A model generated the notes under the pieces. That model did no database searches. It worked only from the letters and a program-made list of their open reading frames with translations, and was not told the origin of the DNA. A stretch of 64,000 bases of DNA from Salvelinus alpinus (Eukaryota; Chordata; Actinopteri; Salmoniformes; Salmonidae): the NCBI RefSeq assembly GCF_045679555.1, contig NC_092120.1:7229574-7293573 (forward strand). The letters are read 5' to 3'. A program made the translations under genes and the position numbers. Shown one piece after another: positions 46,218-59,100 of this stretch. Position 1 is the stretch's first letter. Every line of letters starts with the position of its first letter.

Positions 46218-49200
46218 GCCTTGTCTGCGGAGAGTTTGTGAAGTTTTGCTTCCCTCTGAAAACGCAAAGGGGTATATTTCCCACAGACGAATTTACACGT
46301 CACCCTTCTTGCCAATTGGTGGAGAAGGAGGTCTATTCCAAATTGGAAAAACTAAATTAATTTAATTTCAGCCAGGGGGACTGGGTACCTGCAAATTGAT
46401 TCATTTGACAGTTTTTTTTTATTCCCCCGTTGACTGTTGTATCATTGACAACTTGGTTATGTAGGTAATATTACATTTTGTTGTGATGTATTTTTTTATT
46501 TTTTTTTACAGACAATGGATTAATAGAGTAATTAGTGTAGTCATCAGGGATCTGTCTGAACAGCCAGCCAGACTATCCTAAAACTTGACAATGAGTGTTG
46601 AAATTAAATATATGGATAACTGTGCCTAATATTTTCCTGAAGTCAAACATTAAATTGCAATTCAAACTGTAATAATGTACATATTTTTTTTATAGCTAAG
46701 AACAATTATGATACTAATATTATTGGTCCCATATGATCCTCAATTGGCCCTGATCACTTTGTATTTAGCCTGCAAAGGACCAAATATGATTTAAATTCCT
46801 TATTATATAATGATGGAGTAAGTTTAGGACATGCACTTAGCTCCTATGAATAGCCACCGGTACATAGCTTATGTGCAAAGTCCAAACCCACACATGTGGC
46901 CTGTTTATCTTAGATAGACGGTGGTTAGAGGAGTGTGAACTCATAATGTCAGATGAGCTATGGGTATTGGTAAGGGAACAATACACAATGGTTATGTTTG
47001 TTTTGCTCAAACACAAGTTTCTTGGCCAATTGTCAAGACTTGAAAGTGAAAGTTTATCATATGGACCACAACACAAAAGAATCTGTTCCGAGCTTTGTGT
47101 CTGTTCTCCAAGACTGTAGATGAGGGTATGCATTGAGTCTAATCATAATCACAAATAGCATCTAAAGTGGCTTCCAGAAAAACATAATGTTTAATTTTAT
47201 TGTTGTGATCATAATAGCCCGGAACACTGAGCATACTTGCTGTCGTAGTGTGTACCGCCCACAGTGAGTGAAAACACTCCAATGGCGTGCATTGTGCAAC
47301 TGGAATTCTCATTTGCAAACCGGGGCCAGATTACATCAAAATATCACCCCACTGAAGCCCAGATTATTTACACAGAGTTATTTAGTATGACCAACAGCCA
47401 ATCGATATGAACACAATTACTGTTGCATGAGCAAACACCACATATTTTACACACAATGAAAGCTCCATGTTCTTTTATCAGAGGACTCTATGGATTGTGA
47501 TAATAAATCATAGTGGAACTTAAAATAATCAATAAGCAATGTATGTTATTGTTCCTACAAAAGGGAAACCTATTTGTGTAATTAGTATCCATCCTATTTG
47601 CCTTTACAAATCACTACACCTCCAACAAAAATACAATAGTGACATTTGAGGACAAATTAAGGTATTCCTCACAGTTCTTAGATAGTGTTATGTTACACTG
47701 CAACAAAGCACAATGTCACAAGACTAGTGAACGTGGTGGAAAACTCAATTCTTCATTGAATAACTGGCATCACAGTGGTTGTCTAAGCGCATATCCTTTG
47801 GTAGGTCAAGTGAATCACTCCATTCTTTGTTGTGTAGAAGAGGTATGGGGAGGTTGAAATGGCTAAATCTAAATGAATATAGTCAATCATCAGTCTCTGA
47901 ATTATACAATGGGTCTTGATCTAGTACTTGTTTCTAATGCTGTGAGTTGCACCATGGTGTTTCAGCCTTACGCATTTGCCAAAGAATGTTGATAAGTAAA
48001 ACTACCTCTACACAGACCTTTTCTCCAAGCTGAATTTTGAGCAGGGTCAAATACAAACTGTGTAAATCCAGTCAGAGAATTTGACCACATTAAATAAAAG
48101 TTACTGCATTCCGCTAATTTACTATAAAATACCAATATTCTATTCTATTTCATTCTATATATAAAAAGTGTTTTACAGGTTACTCTGAACTCTGAATAAA
48201 CACATTCAAAAGGAAACTGTAAAAGCACACCGGTATCCCTCTCTTCTCAAGTCTCTAATATTTTCCTGAAGTCAATTAGTCTGATTCTGGACTCGAGCCT
48301 TGGACATGTTGGCCTTGTAACACTAGTATCAGAGAGGTCGACAAATAGACCCAATCTGCCACTGAAACAATAATACAAAATAATGCTTATCTCACACAAT
48401 TTCCCTCTTTAAAACCTTCCACCCACTTTCTGCCCTAGGCAGTCCATAATAATTCAGACATACTAGATTAGATTTACTGTAATGTCCCTCAGAAGGCTCA
48501 GAATAACTAGCTGGGGAAATAGAACTAACCTGAATACAGTGAACGAAACTGAGGACACTACATGGATCTTGAAAGTTTGTACACAGTAGAAGGAATGTGT
48601 AGTTGTATATTATTTTGTAATTTACAGTTTAATCATGTCATGTTTTTGTAGTAAGATGTATTGTCAGTGTCATGGTCACTCAAACTAATGTGTAAAAGTT
48701 CAAACATGTGATATGTAAAGTTAAGCACAGTATACAAGGCATTCGAACTAGAGGGAGCATGTGACACATGTTTTTGTTGATAGGACTCAACAACAAACTT
48801 GGTGCTCTATTTTTGTGTAATGCTTTGGATGTATTAAACCATGTAACTGAGATGGGAATGTTAGAGAATGTTGACATCCATCTTTGAAATACACAAAGTT
48901 ACAGCAATGACCTTCATCCATAGGTTTTTCAGAAATCTCACACTGTATGACTAACTTGTATTAGAGGCAATTTTTGTTGAGGACACACTTAATACCTCTC
49001 CTCACATCATCATCCCCACTCAATGACCCAGACCCAGTCTGTGTGTCTGTAGCCCAAATGAGACAGTGATTACAGTGCACGTGCCCAGACATGTCCCTGT
49101 AGACTGGCCTGCGGCCAACAGTGGGCAGCCCACCCTGGTCCCTGGCCTGTTGTTTGATCTGAGGGGTTGGCTGGTCGGATGGCTCCAGCCAGACCAGGCA

Positions 49201-49379
49201 TTGTATCCCAAACAATGCACCCCAGACCTACTGAACTATAAACATGTCCCTTTGTACGGTTTTCCTTGAATTCTGAGCAGGGAGACACCCAGAGTCAGGA
49301 AACGGCTGGACTCCTGTCCAAATTGAGAACGTCTACACCCCAAATTACAGCTGACTGGACATTTGAGATTGTCTGTGTC

Positions 49380-49520
49380 CTCTCTCCCCTTCCCTCTCCC
49401 TCTCTCCCCTTACCTCTCCCTCTCCCTCTCCCCCCTTCCCTCTCCCTCTCTAACCTTCCCTCTCCCCCTTCCCTCTCCCTCTCTCCCTCTCTCCCCTTCC
49501 CTCTCTCTCCCTCTCCAACC
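49380..49520. repeat. CT-rich microsatellite (CCCTCTCCCTCTC)n
   Basis: Irregular CCCTTCCCTCTCC units make a pure pyrimidine stretch on the plus strand. Frames through it are compositional artefacts. Confidence 0.95.
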
Positions 49521-49689
49521 TGTAGCCCCACAAGAAGTACAGTACATTCTTGAGGGGATCATGCAATTCCAATTCAATGGTTAAAATTACTCATTGTAAA
49601 AGTATTTGTGTAAAAAAAAATCATCCTACTCTGTTTTGAAATGTCCATGCTGTAGTACCTCCTCCAAACCAGCTGAGGTCGTCTGTCAA

Positions 49690-49883
49690 ATGACGTGACG
49701 CCAAAAAGTTCCCCTCCCCCACGAGAGGCCTTTCTGTTCCTCATCTGATCAGCTGACTTGAATGTGATGCTGCTGGAAAGACCTCTAGGATTAGGATTTG
49801 ATTGGCAATTATGAATATTAAACCATAGGAATTGTACGGTAGTAATTAATTAGTGTTCGAATAGTTTTGTCATTAGATCTCAG
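49690..49883 (+). promoter_or_regulatory. atp6v1c1: atp6v1c1 promoter-proximal region and leader exon 1
   Basis: A strong donor CAG|GTAAGA at 49881-49886 marks the end of a leader exon. The next exon begins at 50271, whose acceptor is TTACAG. Upstream, AATGACGTGACGCC (49690-49703) resembles a CRE/CLEAR-type site (TGACGTGA; 8 of 10 bases of GTCACGTGAC) but lacks the CACGTG core. The leader-exon end is well supported; the promoter reading is weak. Confidence 0.45.
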
Positions 49884-49939
49884 GTAAGAAATGGGAAAAC
49901 TGTCTTTTGTTTTTTACTGTAAATCTCGATATCATGTGA

Positions 49940-50080
49940 TACCAGCTAGCTAGCTATGGGTCATGTTTCAATCAACTGAGAATGTCACTTGCAGTACCGT
50001 TAGTGAGGTTTAGCTAACGTTAGCAACTTTTGATGTAAAGCAATAGAAGACAAATATCCTTTATCTTGCATGCTAGCTAA
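49940..50080. repeat. GCTAGCTA / GTTAGCTAAC-rich tract, atp6v1c1 intron 1
   Basis: AGCTAGCTAGCTATG, TTAGCTAACGTTAGC and TGCTAGCTAACC occur within 200 bases downstream of the exon 1 donor. Confidence 0.6.
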
Positions 50081-50327
50081 CCAGATATATCAGCAGCACG
50101 TAGATAAGACAGGTTTGGGAAGACAGATTGATTAAATAGCAGTCAATGTTGTCTTGCTATCATTTAGCTACTGATGTATCAACATGAAATAGAGAATAAC
50201 GTTGGGATTGATAATACTGTGCTACAAATTAAGTCCTGTTGAACAAGTACAATTTTTTATTGTCTTACAGCACCCATCTCTGTGCATTTCGTTTTGAGCC
50301 TGTAGTCATCAGTGTATAGCTGTAACC

Positions 50328-53300
50328 ATGACAGAGTTCTGGTTGATCTCAGCTCCTGGAGAGAAGACCTGCCAGCAGACATGGGACCAGATGATGGTGG
50401 CCACCACGCGCAACAACAACCTGTCCACCAACAACAAGTTCAACATCCCAGACCTCAAGGTTAGCCTGCAGTAGTAGCCATAGATAGTAGCTACAACATT
50501 ACCATACTAACTTGTAGGGCTGGGCAATATATCGTGAATACCGGTACAGAGCCACATACCGGTATGGACTTTTACAATACCATCTATAACAATATGTTGA
50601 CAGTGCTAAATAAATAACAAGTTACTAGTTTTCTCAGTTTGGTTGAGTATAAAATAATCACAATGGAGAAAGCCCATGCAAATAGTATGAGTGGCCATTT
50701 GATTAGCTGTTCAGGAGTCTTATGGCTTGGGGGTAGAAGCTGTTTAAAAGTCTCTTGGACCTAGACTTGGCGCACCGGTACCGCTTGTCGTGCGGTAGCA
50801 GAGAGAACAGTCTATAACTAGTGTGGCTGGAGTCTTTGACTATTCTTTGAGTTTTCCTCTGACACCGCCTGGTATAGAGGTCCTGGATGGCAGGAAAGTT
50901 GGCCCCGGTGATGTACTGGGTCGTTCGCACTACCCTCTGTAGTGCCTTGCGGTCAGAGGCCGAGCAGTTGCCATACCAGGCAGTGATGGAACCAGTCAGG
51001 ATGCTCTCGATGGTGCAGCTGTAGAACCTTTTGAGGATCTGAGGACCCATGCCCAATCTTTTCAGTCTCCTGATGGGGAATAGGTTTTGTTGTGCCCTCT
51101 TCACGACTGTCTTGGTGTGCTTGGACCATGTTAGTTTGTTGGTGATGTGGACGCCAAGGAACTTGAAGCTCTCAACCTGCTCCACTACAGCCCCGTCGAT
51201 GAGAATGGGGGCGTGCTTGGTCTTTCTTTTCCTGTAGTCCACAATCATCTCCTTTGTCTTGATCACGTTGACGGAGAGGTTGTTGTCCTTGCACCACACG
51301 GTCAGGTCTATGACCTCCTCCCTATAGGCTGTCTCATCGTTGTCTGTGATCAGGCCTACCACTGTTGTGTCATCAGCAAACTTAATGATGGTGTTGGAGT
51401 CATGCCTGGCTGTGCAGTCATGAGTGAACAGGGAGTACAGGAGGGGACTGAGAACGCACCCCTGAGGGGCCCCCGTGTTGAGGATCAGCGTGGCGGATGT
51501 GTTGCTACCTACCCTTACCACCTGGGGGCAGCCCACCAGGAAGTCCAGGATCCAGTTGCAGAGGGAGGTGTTTAGTCCCAGGGTTCTTAGCTTAGTGATG
51601 AGCTTTGAGGGTACTATGGTGTTGAACGCTGAGCTGTAGTCAATGAATAGCATTCTCACATAGGTGTTCCTTTTGTCCAGGTGGGAAAGGGCAGTGTGGA
51701 GTGCAATAGAGATGCCCTCCCAGGCCCACCCATGGCTGTGCCCCTGCCCTGTCATGTGAAATACATAGATTAGGGCCTAATTTATTTATTTCAGTTGACT
51801 GATTTTCTTATATGAACTGTAACTCAGTAAAATCTTTGAAATTGTTGCATGTTGTGTTAATATTTTTGTTCATTATACTTACTAGCCCGTCTACATTCCT
51901 ATAAGGAACAAGGCTTCCACGAAACATTTCCATAGTGTACTCGCAAATGAAATCATATTCCCCATATTACTTCAAAAGCAACGATAGAGAAATAAGTATT
52001 GTTCACTCACTTCTCCCAAGAAGTGATCTGTTAATAATGCTATGGGTCAAAGCTTTCTCCTTTCATTACTCCAGAAGTGCCATCCGTCCAAAATGATTCA
52101 ATGGCCATTACATTTCAGGGAAAGTATCCAGAGTTCCTAGAGGATGGTTGATGGTTATCCTCTGTGACCCTACTGACCCCTTTGCCACTTGGGGTACATG
52201 GCACGCGACGGAACATTTTGCAACACATGAAGGGGTCCTGACAAAAGCGCCGCCATCCAAAGCACACGGGCCCCTGAATGTCACTGCTGGGTGACTGACT
52301 CTCAGATGTCACTGAGAAAACAAAACACAGGCATGCAGCACAACCAGACCCCCTAACCTCAGGACTCTCATTCAGTCTTTGACCTAGTTTGAGTTGGCCC
52401 TCGTTTGATCAAAGGCCCTCAAAGCAACATTTAGGCCTCTGGTATCAAGCCAATGAAACCAATGCACTCACCCCACCTATAAAATGGGCTCACCCTGGGT
52501 ATATGATGGTAGGGGAAATACTGTTCGAATCAAAGCTTTGACACGTTTGTCCTTTTGTCCTTTTTGCATTAACAGGTGGGGACGCTAGATGTGTTAGTTG
52601 GGCTGTCAGATGACCTGGCCAAACTGGACTCCTTTATTGAAGGGTAGGCTTTTTACTACACTGCAATTTCCCCTTTCAACATTAAGTATCACTTCAGGAT
52701 TACTGTACAAAATATCAAATTCATTACTATGTATACAGCTTGTCCATTGTGAATGTGTTGTGATAGACATATTATTTTTGTCAAAGTACCTGTGATGTCT
52801 TCGGAGTCCAGTCAATTCTCTAATCCCTCCGTGGCCCTAACCTTGCTACAATAAGGAATTTCACACCAACGTGAGGCTAGCAGGCCCACAGACTAAAGTT
52901 AGCAATTTACAGTTTGGTGACACACCAGCATCTCTTTACTCAGTCATATTTATCGCTCATGACTTGTGTGCTACTGTTGGTTTGAAGTTATTTATAATCC
53001 TTGGAAAACCTTGAAGTCCAAAAATTCACACATACTAAGCAAGCCCTGCTTCCTCTGTAGACATTGACTCTCAAAAAATGTCAACATCAGCAACCCAGTT
53101 ACCTCTCATAGGGCAATAACAGCCTTGTTTTGGAACTCATCTGTAGGAAATATGAAGATGAGAAAGCCAAAGTAACACCTTTACAGACTGATTTTGGATT
53201 TTCTTAATCTGAAAGCGTTTTTAGGTGTCATTTGTCTAGACAAACAAGCCTGAGTCTTATTGACATCAAGCATACTGTCATTGCATGGAATTTAGTTTTT

Positions 53301-56300
53301 CTCCATCATTCACTGATCGCACATCAATTGGAATGTAATCATATCAAGTATTATCCACATAATTTTGGTTCAGTGAAGGCAACTACAGTGCTAAAAAAAA
53401 AAAAATAGTTGTGTGAGAAACAGATTGTAAATAGTTAATTAATGATCAGTTAATTAACTGTTAATGATCAGTTAACCAACTGATTAATTGGTTATCAAGA
53501 AATGGTTGATAACCAATTATCCTTAGTAGGCCTACAGGTCCATTTTCCATTTAAAAGGTCTTTCATCAGTATACTGTATAATGTGCACAGTTGTTAGTCT
53601 GGTGCTGTAGATTAAAAGTATTTAGTCAGCCACCAATTGTGCAAGTTCTCCCACTTAAAAAGATGAGAGAGGCCTGTAATTTTCATCATAGGTACACTTC
53701 AACTATGACAGACATGAGAAAAAATCCAGAAAATCACATTGTAGGATTTTTAATGAATTTATTTGCAAATTATGGTGGAAAATAAGTATTTGGTCAATAA
53801 CAAAAGTTTATCTCAATACTTTGTTATATACCCTTTGTTGGCAATGACAGAGGTCAAACGTTTTCTGTAAGTCTTCACAAGGTTTTCACACACTGTTGCT
53901 GGTATTTTGGCCCATTACTCCATGCAGATCTCCTCTAGAGCAGTGATGTTTTGGGGCTGTTGCTGGGCAACACGGACTTTCAACTCCCTCCAAAGATTTT
54001 CTATGGGGTTGAGATCTGGAGACTGGCTAGGCCACTCCAGGACCTTGAAATGCTTCTTACGAAGCCACTCCTTCGTTGCCCGGGCGGTGTGTTTGGGATC
54101 ATTGTCATGCTGAAAGACCCAGCCACGTTTCATCTTCAATGCCCTTGCTGATGGAAGGAGGTTTTCACTCAAAATCTCACGATACATGGCCCCTTTCATT
54201 CTTTCCTTTACACGGATCAGTCGTCCTGGTCCCTTTGCAGAAAAACAGCCCCAAAGCATGATGTTTCCACCCCCATGCTTCACAGTAGGTATGGTGTTCT
54301 TTGGATGCAACTCAGCATTCTTTGTCCTCCAAACACGACGAGTTGAGTATTTACCAAAAAGTTATATTTTGGTTTCATCTGACCATATGACATTCTCCCA
54401 ATCTTCTTCTGGATCATCCAAATGCTCTCTAGCAAACTTCAGACGGGCCTGGACATGTACTGGCTTAAGCAGGGGGACACGTCTGGCACTGCAGGATTTG
54501 AGTCCCTGGTGGCGTAGTGTGTTACTGATGGTAGGCTTTGTTACTTTGGTCCCAGCTCTCTGCAGGTCATTCACTAGGTCCCCCCGTGTGGTTCTGGGAT
54601 TTTTGCTCACCGTTCTTGTGATCATTTTGACCCCACGGGGTGAGATCTTGCGTGGAGCCCCAGATCGAGGGAGATTATCAGTGGTCTTGTATGTCTTCCA
54701 TTTCCTAATAATTGCTCTGATTTCTTCAAACCAAGCTGCTTACCTATTGCAGATTCAGTCTTCCCAGCCTGGTGCAGGTCTACAATTTTGTTTCTGGTGT
54801 CCTTTGACAGCTCTTTGGTCTTGGCCATAGTGGAGTTTGGAGTGTGACTGTTTGAGGTTGTGGACAGGTGTCTTTTATACTGATAACAAGTTCAAACAGG
54901 TGCCATTAATACAGGTAACGAGTGGAGGACAGAGGAGCCTCTTAAAGAACAAGTTACAGGTCTGTGAGAGCCAGAAATCTTGCTTGTTTGTAGGTGACCA
55001 AATACTTATTTTCCACCATAATTTGCAAATAAATTCATTAAAAATCCTACAATGTGATTTTCTGGATTTTCTTTTCTCATTTTGTCTGTCATAGTTGAAG
55101 TGTACCTATGATGAAAATTACAGGCCTTTCTCATCTTTTTAAGTGGGAGAACTTGCACAATTGGTGGCTGACTAAATACCTTTTTGCCCCACTGTATATA
55201 AACACTCATACCCTGACCAATTACAGTCTGCTTAGACTTTGATGTTTTGAGCAGAGTGCTATATTTAAGCAATAAGGCCCGAGGAGGTGTGGTATATAGC
55301 CAATATACCACGGCTAAGGGCTGTTCTTTGCACGACGCAACACGGAGTGCCTGGATATAGCCCTTAGCCATGGTATATTGGCCATATATCACAAACCCCC
55401 GAGGTGCCTTATTGCTATTATAAATTGTTTACCAATGTAATTAGAGCAGTAAAAATAACTGTTTTGTCATACCCGTGGTATACGGTCTGATATACCATGG
55501 CTGTCATCCAATCAGCATTCAGGGCTCGAACCACCAGGTTTATAATCCCATTTTGATGTGAGGGCTTGCTGACTGCAGCCTGATTGTGTGAATGTCTCCT
55601 GGCTGTTTACAGTGTGGTGAAGAAGGTGTCTCAGTACATGGCTGATGTTTTGGAGGACAGCCGAGACAAAGTCCAGGAGAACCTGCTGGCCAACGGAGGT
55701 ACTTATCATCACATACAAGTTACTCATATGAAAACAATACAGGTAGTTATCACATACAAGATACTGGTATGAAAACAATGGAGGCAGTTATTATCGCAGA
55801 AATATAATTACTAGAACAGCCATTCCCATTCAAGTTAGTCATTCTATTTCTATCATTATCATCACATACAAGTTACTCATATTAAAACAATGGAGGACAT
55901 TGGAGATTAGCTAGTTAGTTATCATCACATACAAAGGACTCCTGAAAAACAATGAATCCAGGAAGTGTGCTTCTGCCTCTGCTGTGCACATTGATTGACG
56001 AAGCAATTATCCTTATAAACTGTTGTTAATACTGAATACTAAGGAATTACCAGCACATTTAGAAATGGTTGATTAGAGTATCTTGCAATTACCCATAAAG
56101 CCATGCATCATAATGTAAAAACGTCATGCTAACAAGTCCTTTTCTCAATAACAATGCCTTGATTCCCTCTAGTGGATCTGGTGACCTACATCACACGGTT
56201 TCAGTGGGACATGGCCAAGTACCCCATCAAGCAGTCACTGAAGAACATCTCTGATATCATATCCAAGGCAAGTCTTTCTCCTACCCTCCTCATCTGATTC

Positions 56301-58405
56301 TCTTGATAATTAGCTAGACGGAGACCCTTTTTTATAACTGTCATGTAGTCATGATTTTGATAGTATATTTCAATGGTATCAATCAACTGTATTTTTACTA
56401 CCTCTTGAGTAAATTTGTTGTTAAACACTGTGCGCACAGTTTTTACGTGGGTCGTATTCTGAGTACTTGACCTCTTCCTCTCTACAGCAAGTAAGCCAGA
56501 TTGACAACGACCTGAAGGCCAGAGCGTCTGCCTACAACAACCTGAAAGGGAACCTGCAGAATCTGGAGAGGAAGAATGCGTGAGTCAAGTTTTTTGCTCG
56601 AAGACCTGACTATATTTACCCCTGTTCTAATCTATGCCTTCAGTGAGAATTATATTTGAACCAGTGTTGTTGAGGAAAAGTCTTCCAATGCATATTTGCT
56701 TTGTTCAATTGTTTCTTTCAACATTGTTTACATTATCATTAATATATCATACAATACCATGTTGTCTGTAGGGGGAGCCTGCTGACCAGGAGTCTGGCTG
56801 ACATTGTCAAGAAGGAGGACTTTGTGATTGACTCTGAGTATCTGATCACTATGCTGGTGGTTGTACCAAAGTAAGTACAACTTTTTCCCAGTTTACAACA
56901 GTGTCATATTTAAACTTTTTTTTACAACACCTGTTTGCTGTCTAACAATTCCGGATCCTTCTAGGACGAGTTATGCTGACTGGCAGAAGACCTATGAAAC
57001 GTTGTCTGAAATGGTGGTACCCCGATCCACTAAGTAAGTATATAGGAGATTCAGAGCCCATGGTGAATGCATGTTAAAATAACTACTTCAGTACATAGTC
57101 TCTTCAATCCATATCTTTCATATCTCTTTTAGTATTTTCTGCTCAGGAAGTGATTTCATTGTGAGTCCATCATGCCTGTTTGACTGTGTTCTGTTTGTCC
57201 CATTATTACAGCCTGCTGTTTGAGGACCATGACAGTGGTCTGTTCAGCGTCACCCTATTCAGGAAGGCCATTGATGACTTCAGACACAAGGCCAGAGAGA
57301 ACAAGTAAGACACAAATATACACATACACACACTCTTCTATGTATGTAATTCTCTTGCTGTTTCTATCAGGTACACAGTCAGGGACTTCCAGTACAACGA
57401 GCAGGAGATGAATGCGGACAAAGAGGAGATGACACGTCTCTCCACAGACAAGAAGAAGCAGTTTGTAAGTCATATGACTGGGAATATGATGCCTGACCAA
57501 GGTATATGTGACCGAAATGTTACACTATAAAGAAATGTTTCATTACATGTACACTTAGTGTTCGGACATCCCTGCAACCATTCTGGGATGGGTTGGGCGG
57601 GTGAAACTATTGGACAGTGCTAGCTACACAGTGGGGTGGATGGAGCCTCTAACCCTAAGTGTTATTTTCCCTCTGTCAGGGGCCCCTGGTGCGATGGCTG
57701 AAAGTGAACTTCAGTGAGGCCTTCATCGCATGGATTCACATCAAGGCTCTGAGGGTCTTTGTGGAGTCTGTCTTAAGGTATGACGATCACACTGTACTAA
57801 CAGTCGTCCAATTGTTAGATGTTTGTTGTGAGCGACAAGATGCTTGTAGTGACAAGAAGTCAACCTGAATACAAATAAAAATTCTAACTGACTGCGTGCT
57901 GTGCCTGCTGTTAGTGATTTAACTGCTCTGCCCATGCTCCCACAGATATGGGCTGCCTGTGAACTTCCAGGCCATGCTGCTCCAGCCCAACAAGAAGAAC
58001 ATGAAGAAACTGAGGGAGGTTCTCAATGACCTATACAAACACCTGGACAGCAGCGCTGCAGCTGTCATCGATGTGAGTAATTAGACGTGATATACCCGTT
58101 GTGTCCAGATGAATACTTGTTCTATCTTTGTAGTAATGGGGCATTGCGATGCCAAACACATGTTGTGTATTAAAAATTCTGGTACATTAGCTAAATGAGA
58201 TTTGATATTGTCTGGTTCAGCAGACCTGTTAGACAACCACATTATCCCTGTCGTGTTAATGTTATTTTCCACGTAAGCTAATGGTCTGTGTTTCTTTATT
58301 CCCTTGTAGTCTGCCATGGATATCCCTGGTCTGAACCTGAGCCAGCAGGAGTACTACCCTTATGTTTACTACAAGATAGACTGCAACCTGCTGGACTTTA
58401 AATAG
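50328..58405 (+). CDS. atp6v1c1: V-type proton ATPase subunit C1
   Basis: Subunit C of the V1 sector clamps the peripheral stalks of the vacuolar proton pump and controls reversible V1-V0 assembly. Coding exons: 50328-50459, 52576-52643, 55613-55698, 56173-56267, 56488-56579, 56772-56870, 56965-57033, 57212-57304, 57371-57464, 57680-57777, 57946-58072, 58310-58405. The phases agree and give 382 aa, the human length. The start [20 protein letters not shown], the middle [20 protein letters not shown] and the end [17 protein letters not shown] match human ATP6V1C1 closely. The first coding exon opens at 50271 with 57 bases of leader, and an untranslated exon lies upstream. One intron (56268-56487) starts with GC instead of GT. 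Introns hold a LINE, a Tc1 element and a MITE. Confidence 0.97.
50694..51717 (-). mobile_element. Rex1-like LINE fragment (central RT to C-terminus)
   Basis: The minus strand encodes [65 protein letters not shown] and [19 protein letters not shown], ending [12 protein letters not shown], without a stop over about 335 codons. It is truncated at the 5' end, where a Tc1 remnant abuts it, and lacks its 3' UTR. It lies in atp6v1c1 intron 2, antisense to the gene. Confidence 0.88.
51718..51885 (+). mobile_element. Tc1-like transposon 3' end remnant
   Basis: CCACCCATGGCTGTGCCCCT, CATGTGAAATACATAGATTA and ATGAACTGTAACTCAGTAAA lead to a terminus TTTTTGTTCATTATA. This is the familiar non-coding right end of a salmonid Tc1 family. 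It abuts the truncated LINE, so translation across the join gives an artefactual N-terminus [12 protein letters not shown]. Confidence 0.7.
53605..55196 (-). mobile_element. Tc1-like transposon with long inverted repeats, decayed
   Basis: Long terminal inverted repeats of about 180 bases are visible: 53614-53795 against 55000-55190 (left GTATTTAGTCAGCCACCAAT; right ATTGGTGGCTGACTAAATAC). On the minus strand the transposase appears in pieces: [20 protein letters not shown] with the start of the DNA-binding domain (54622-54828), [19 protein letters not shown] (54362-54625), and [20 protein letters not shown] through [17 protein letters not shown] (53915-54310). Frames are broken at least twice. 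It lies in the atp6v1c1 intron before exon 4 (55613). Confidence 0.88.
55260..55545. mobile_element. Palindromic MITE (AAGGCCCGAGG...GGTATATTGGCC)
   Basis: The left half AGGCCCGAGGAGGTGTGGTA, then TATAGCCAATATACCACGGC, is inverted in GCCATGGTATATTGGCCATA and CACAAACCCCCGAGGTGCCT. The right part has CCCGTGGTATACGGTCTGAT then ATACCATGGCTGTCATCCAA. It is a strongly foldable, common salmonid repeat ending about 70 bases before an atp6v1c1 exon. Confidence 0.7.
56268..56487 (+). other. atp6v1c1: GC-AG intron of atp6v1c1
   Basis: The upstream exon must end ...ATA TCC AAG and the next begins CAA GTA AGC CAG to give the conserved [20 protein letters not shown]. The donor is then AAG|GCAAGT, the optimal context for GC donors. 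No GT position restores the conserved reading. The acceptor is TCTACAG. Confidence 0.85.
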
Positions 58406-58727
58406 ATTTTCACTGTACCTGACCCTTCTGTTCTGTCTTGTCTTTATGCTGAGTACCGACTAACTTGTTTTCCCGTAAATCTTTCTCCCAGTCTTGCTAT
58501 TTTCTCTGCCCCGCTATCTCCTCTCCTCTCTAATCCTCCTCTCCTCATGTCTGGGTGATACTGTTTATCCTTGCTCTCCTCAGATGTGCATGCTCATTCC
58601 TTGTGGTTTAAAGCACTTAAAGTGACCCCCTCCATCTGTACAAACTGAGGACAAACAATGGCTTGATGTTTATTTTGTTGGTTTTGTTTACAGATTTTTT
58701 GGAAAACAGCATAATCAAAGTACACTG

Positions 58728-59100
58728 TATTTAAAGGCCCAGTGCAGTCAAAACTGTGATTTCCTGTGTTTTATATATATTTCCACTGAGGTTGGAACGA
58801 TATTGTGGAATAAGGCCATTTTAGCCTGTTTTGGTGGGATGGAGTTTTGGCCTGACTGGTGACAAATTAATGAATAAACCAATATGAAAGTGTTCCAAAC
58901 CTCTCTGCCAATAACAGCTAGTTTTCAGTTTTTCCATCTCCAATCCAAAACAGTCCTAGTCATATTCTTGCTTGAGAAATTGCTCTTGCTAAAATGCTAT
59001 TTTCTGTTACTTTTTTAACATTTTAATTTAAAAAAATCACAGTTTAACTGTTACCCAGAAATTTGATGTTGCAATAAACCGGCTGCATTGGGCCTTTATG
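58728..59100. mobile_element. MITE with AAAGGCCCAGTGCAGTC / GCTGCATTGGGCCTTT ends
   Basis: The termini TAAAGGCCCAGTGCAGTC and GGCTGCATTGGGCCTTTA are inverted repeats. The interior has CCTGTGTTTTATATATATTT then CCACTGAGGTTGGAA, and TTACCCAGAAATTTGATG. It starts about 320 bases after the atp6v1c1 stop and contains AATAAA at 58873-58878 and 59073-59078, the first such hexamers after the stop codon. Confidence 0.75.

Larger units (their letters stand above)
45060..49690. other. Intergenic space between divergent azin1 and atp6v1c1; nothing coding recognised
   Basis: AT-rich unique sequence without a convincing exon. It contains a 28-base tandem duplication at 46162-46217 and a CT-rich microsatellite at about 49380-49520. 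Short frames, such as that at 46011-46214, have no recognisable family. Confidence 0.5.

Noticed and set aside
49266-49584. Ser/Pro/Leu-rich and Glu/Arg/Gly-rich frames
   Set aside because: Caused by a CT-rich microsatellite; no domain and no splice context.
49690-49703. CLEAR (TFEB) element in the atp6v1c1 promoter
   Set aside because: It lacks the CACGTG core. The match is partial and could equally be a CRE-like site, so it is not called as such.
50703-51755. 350-codon single-frame protein starting [10 protein letters not shown]
   Set aside because: The N-terminus is translated Tc1 remnant and the rest is a truncated LINE, a chimeric frame by chance.
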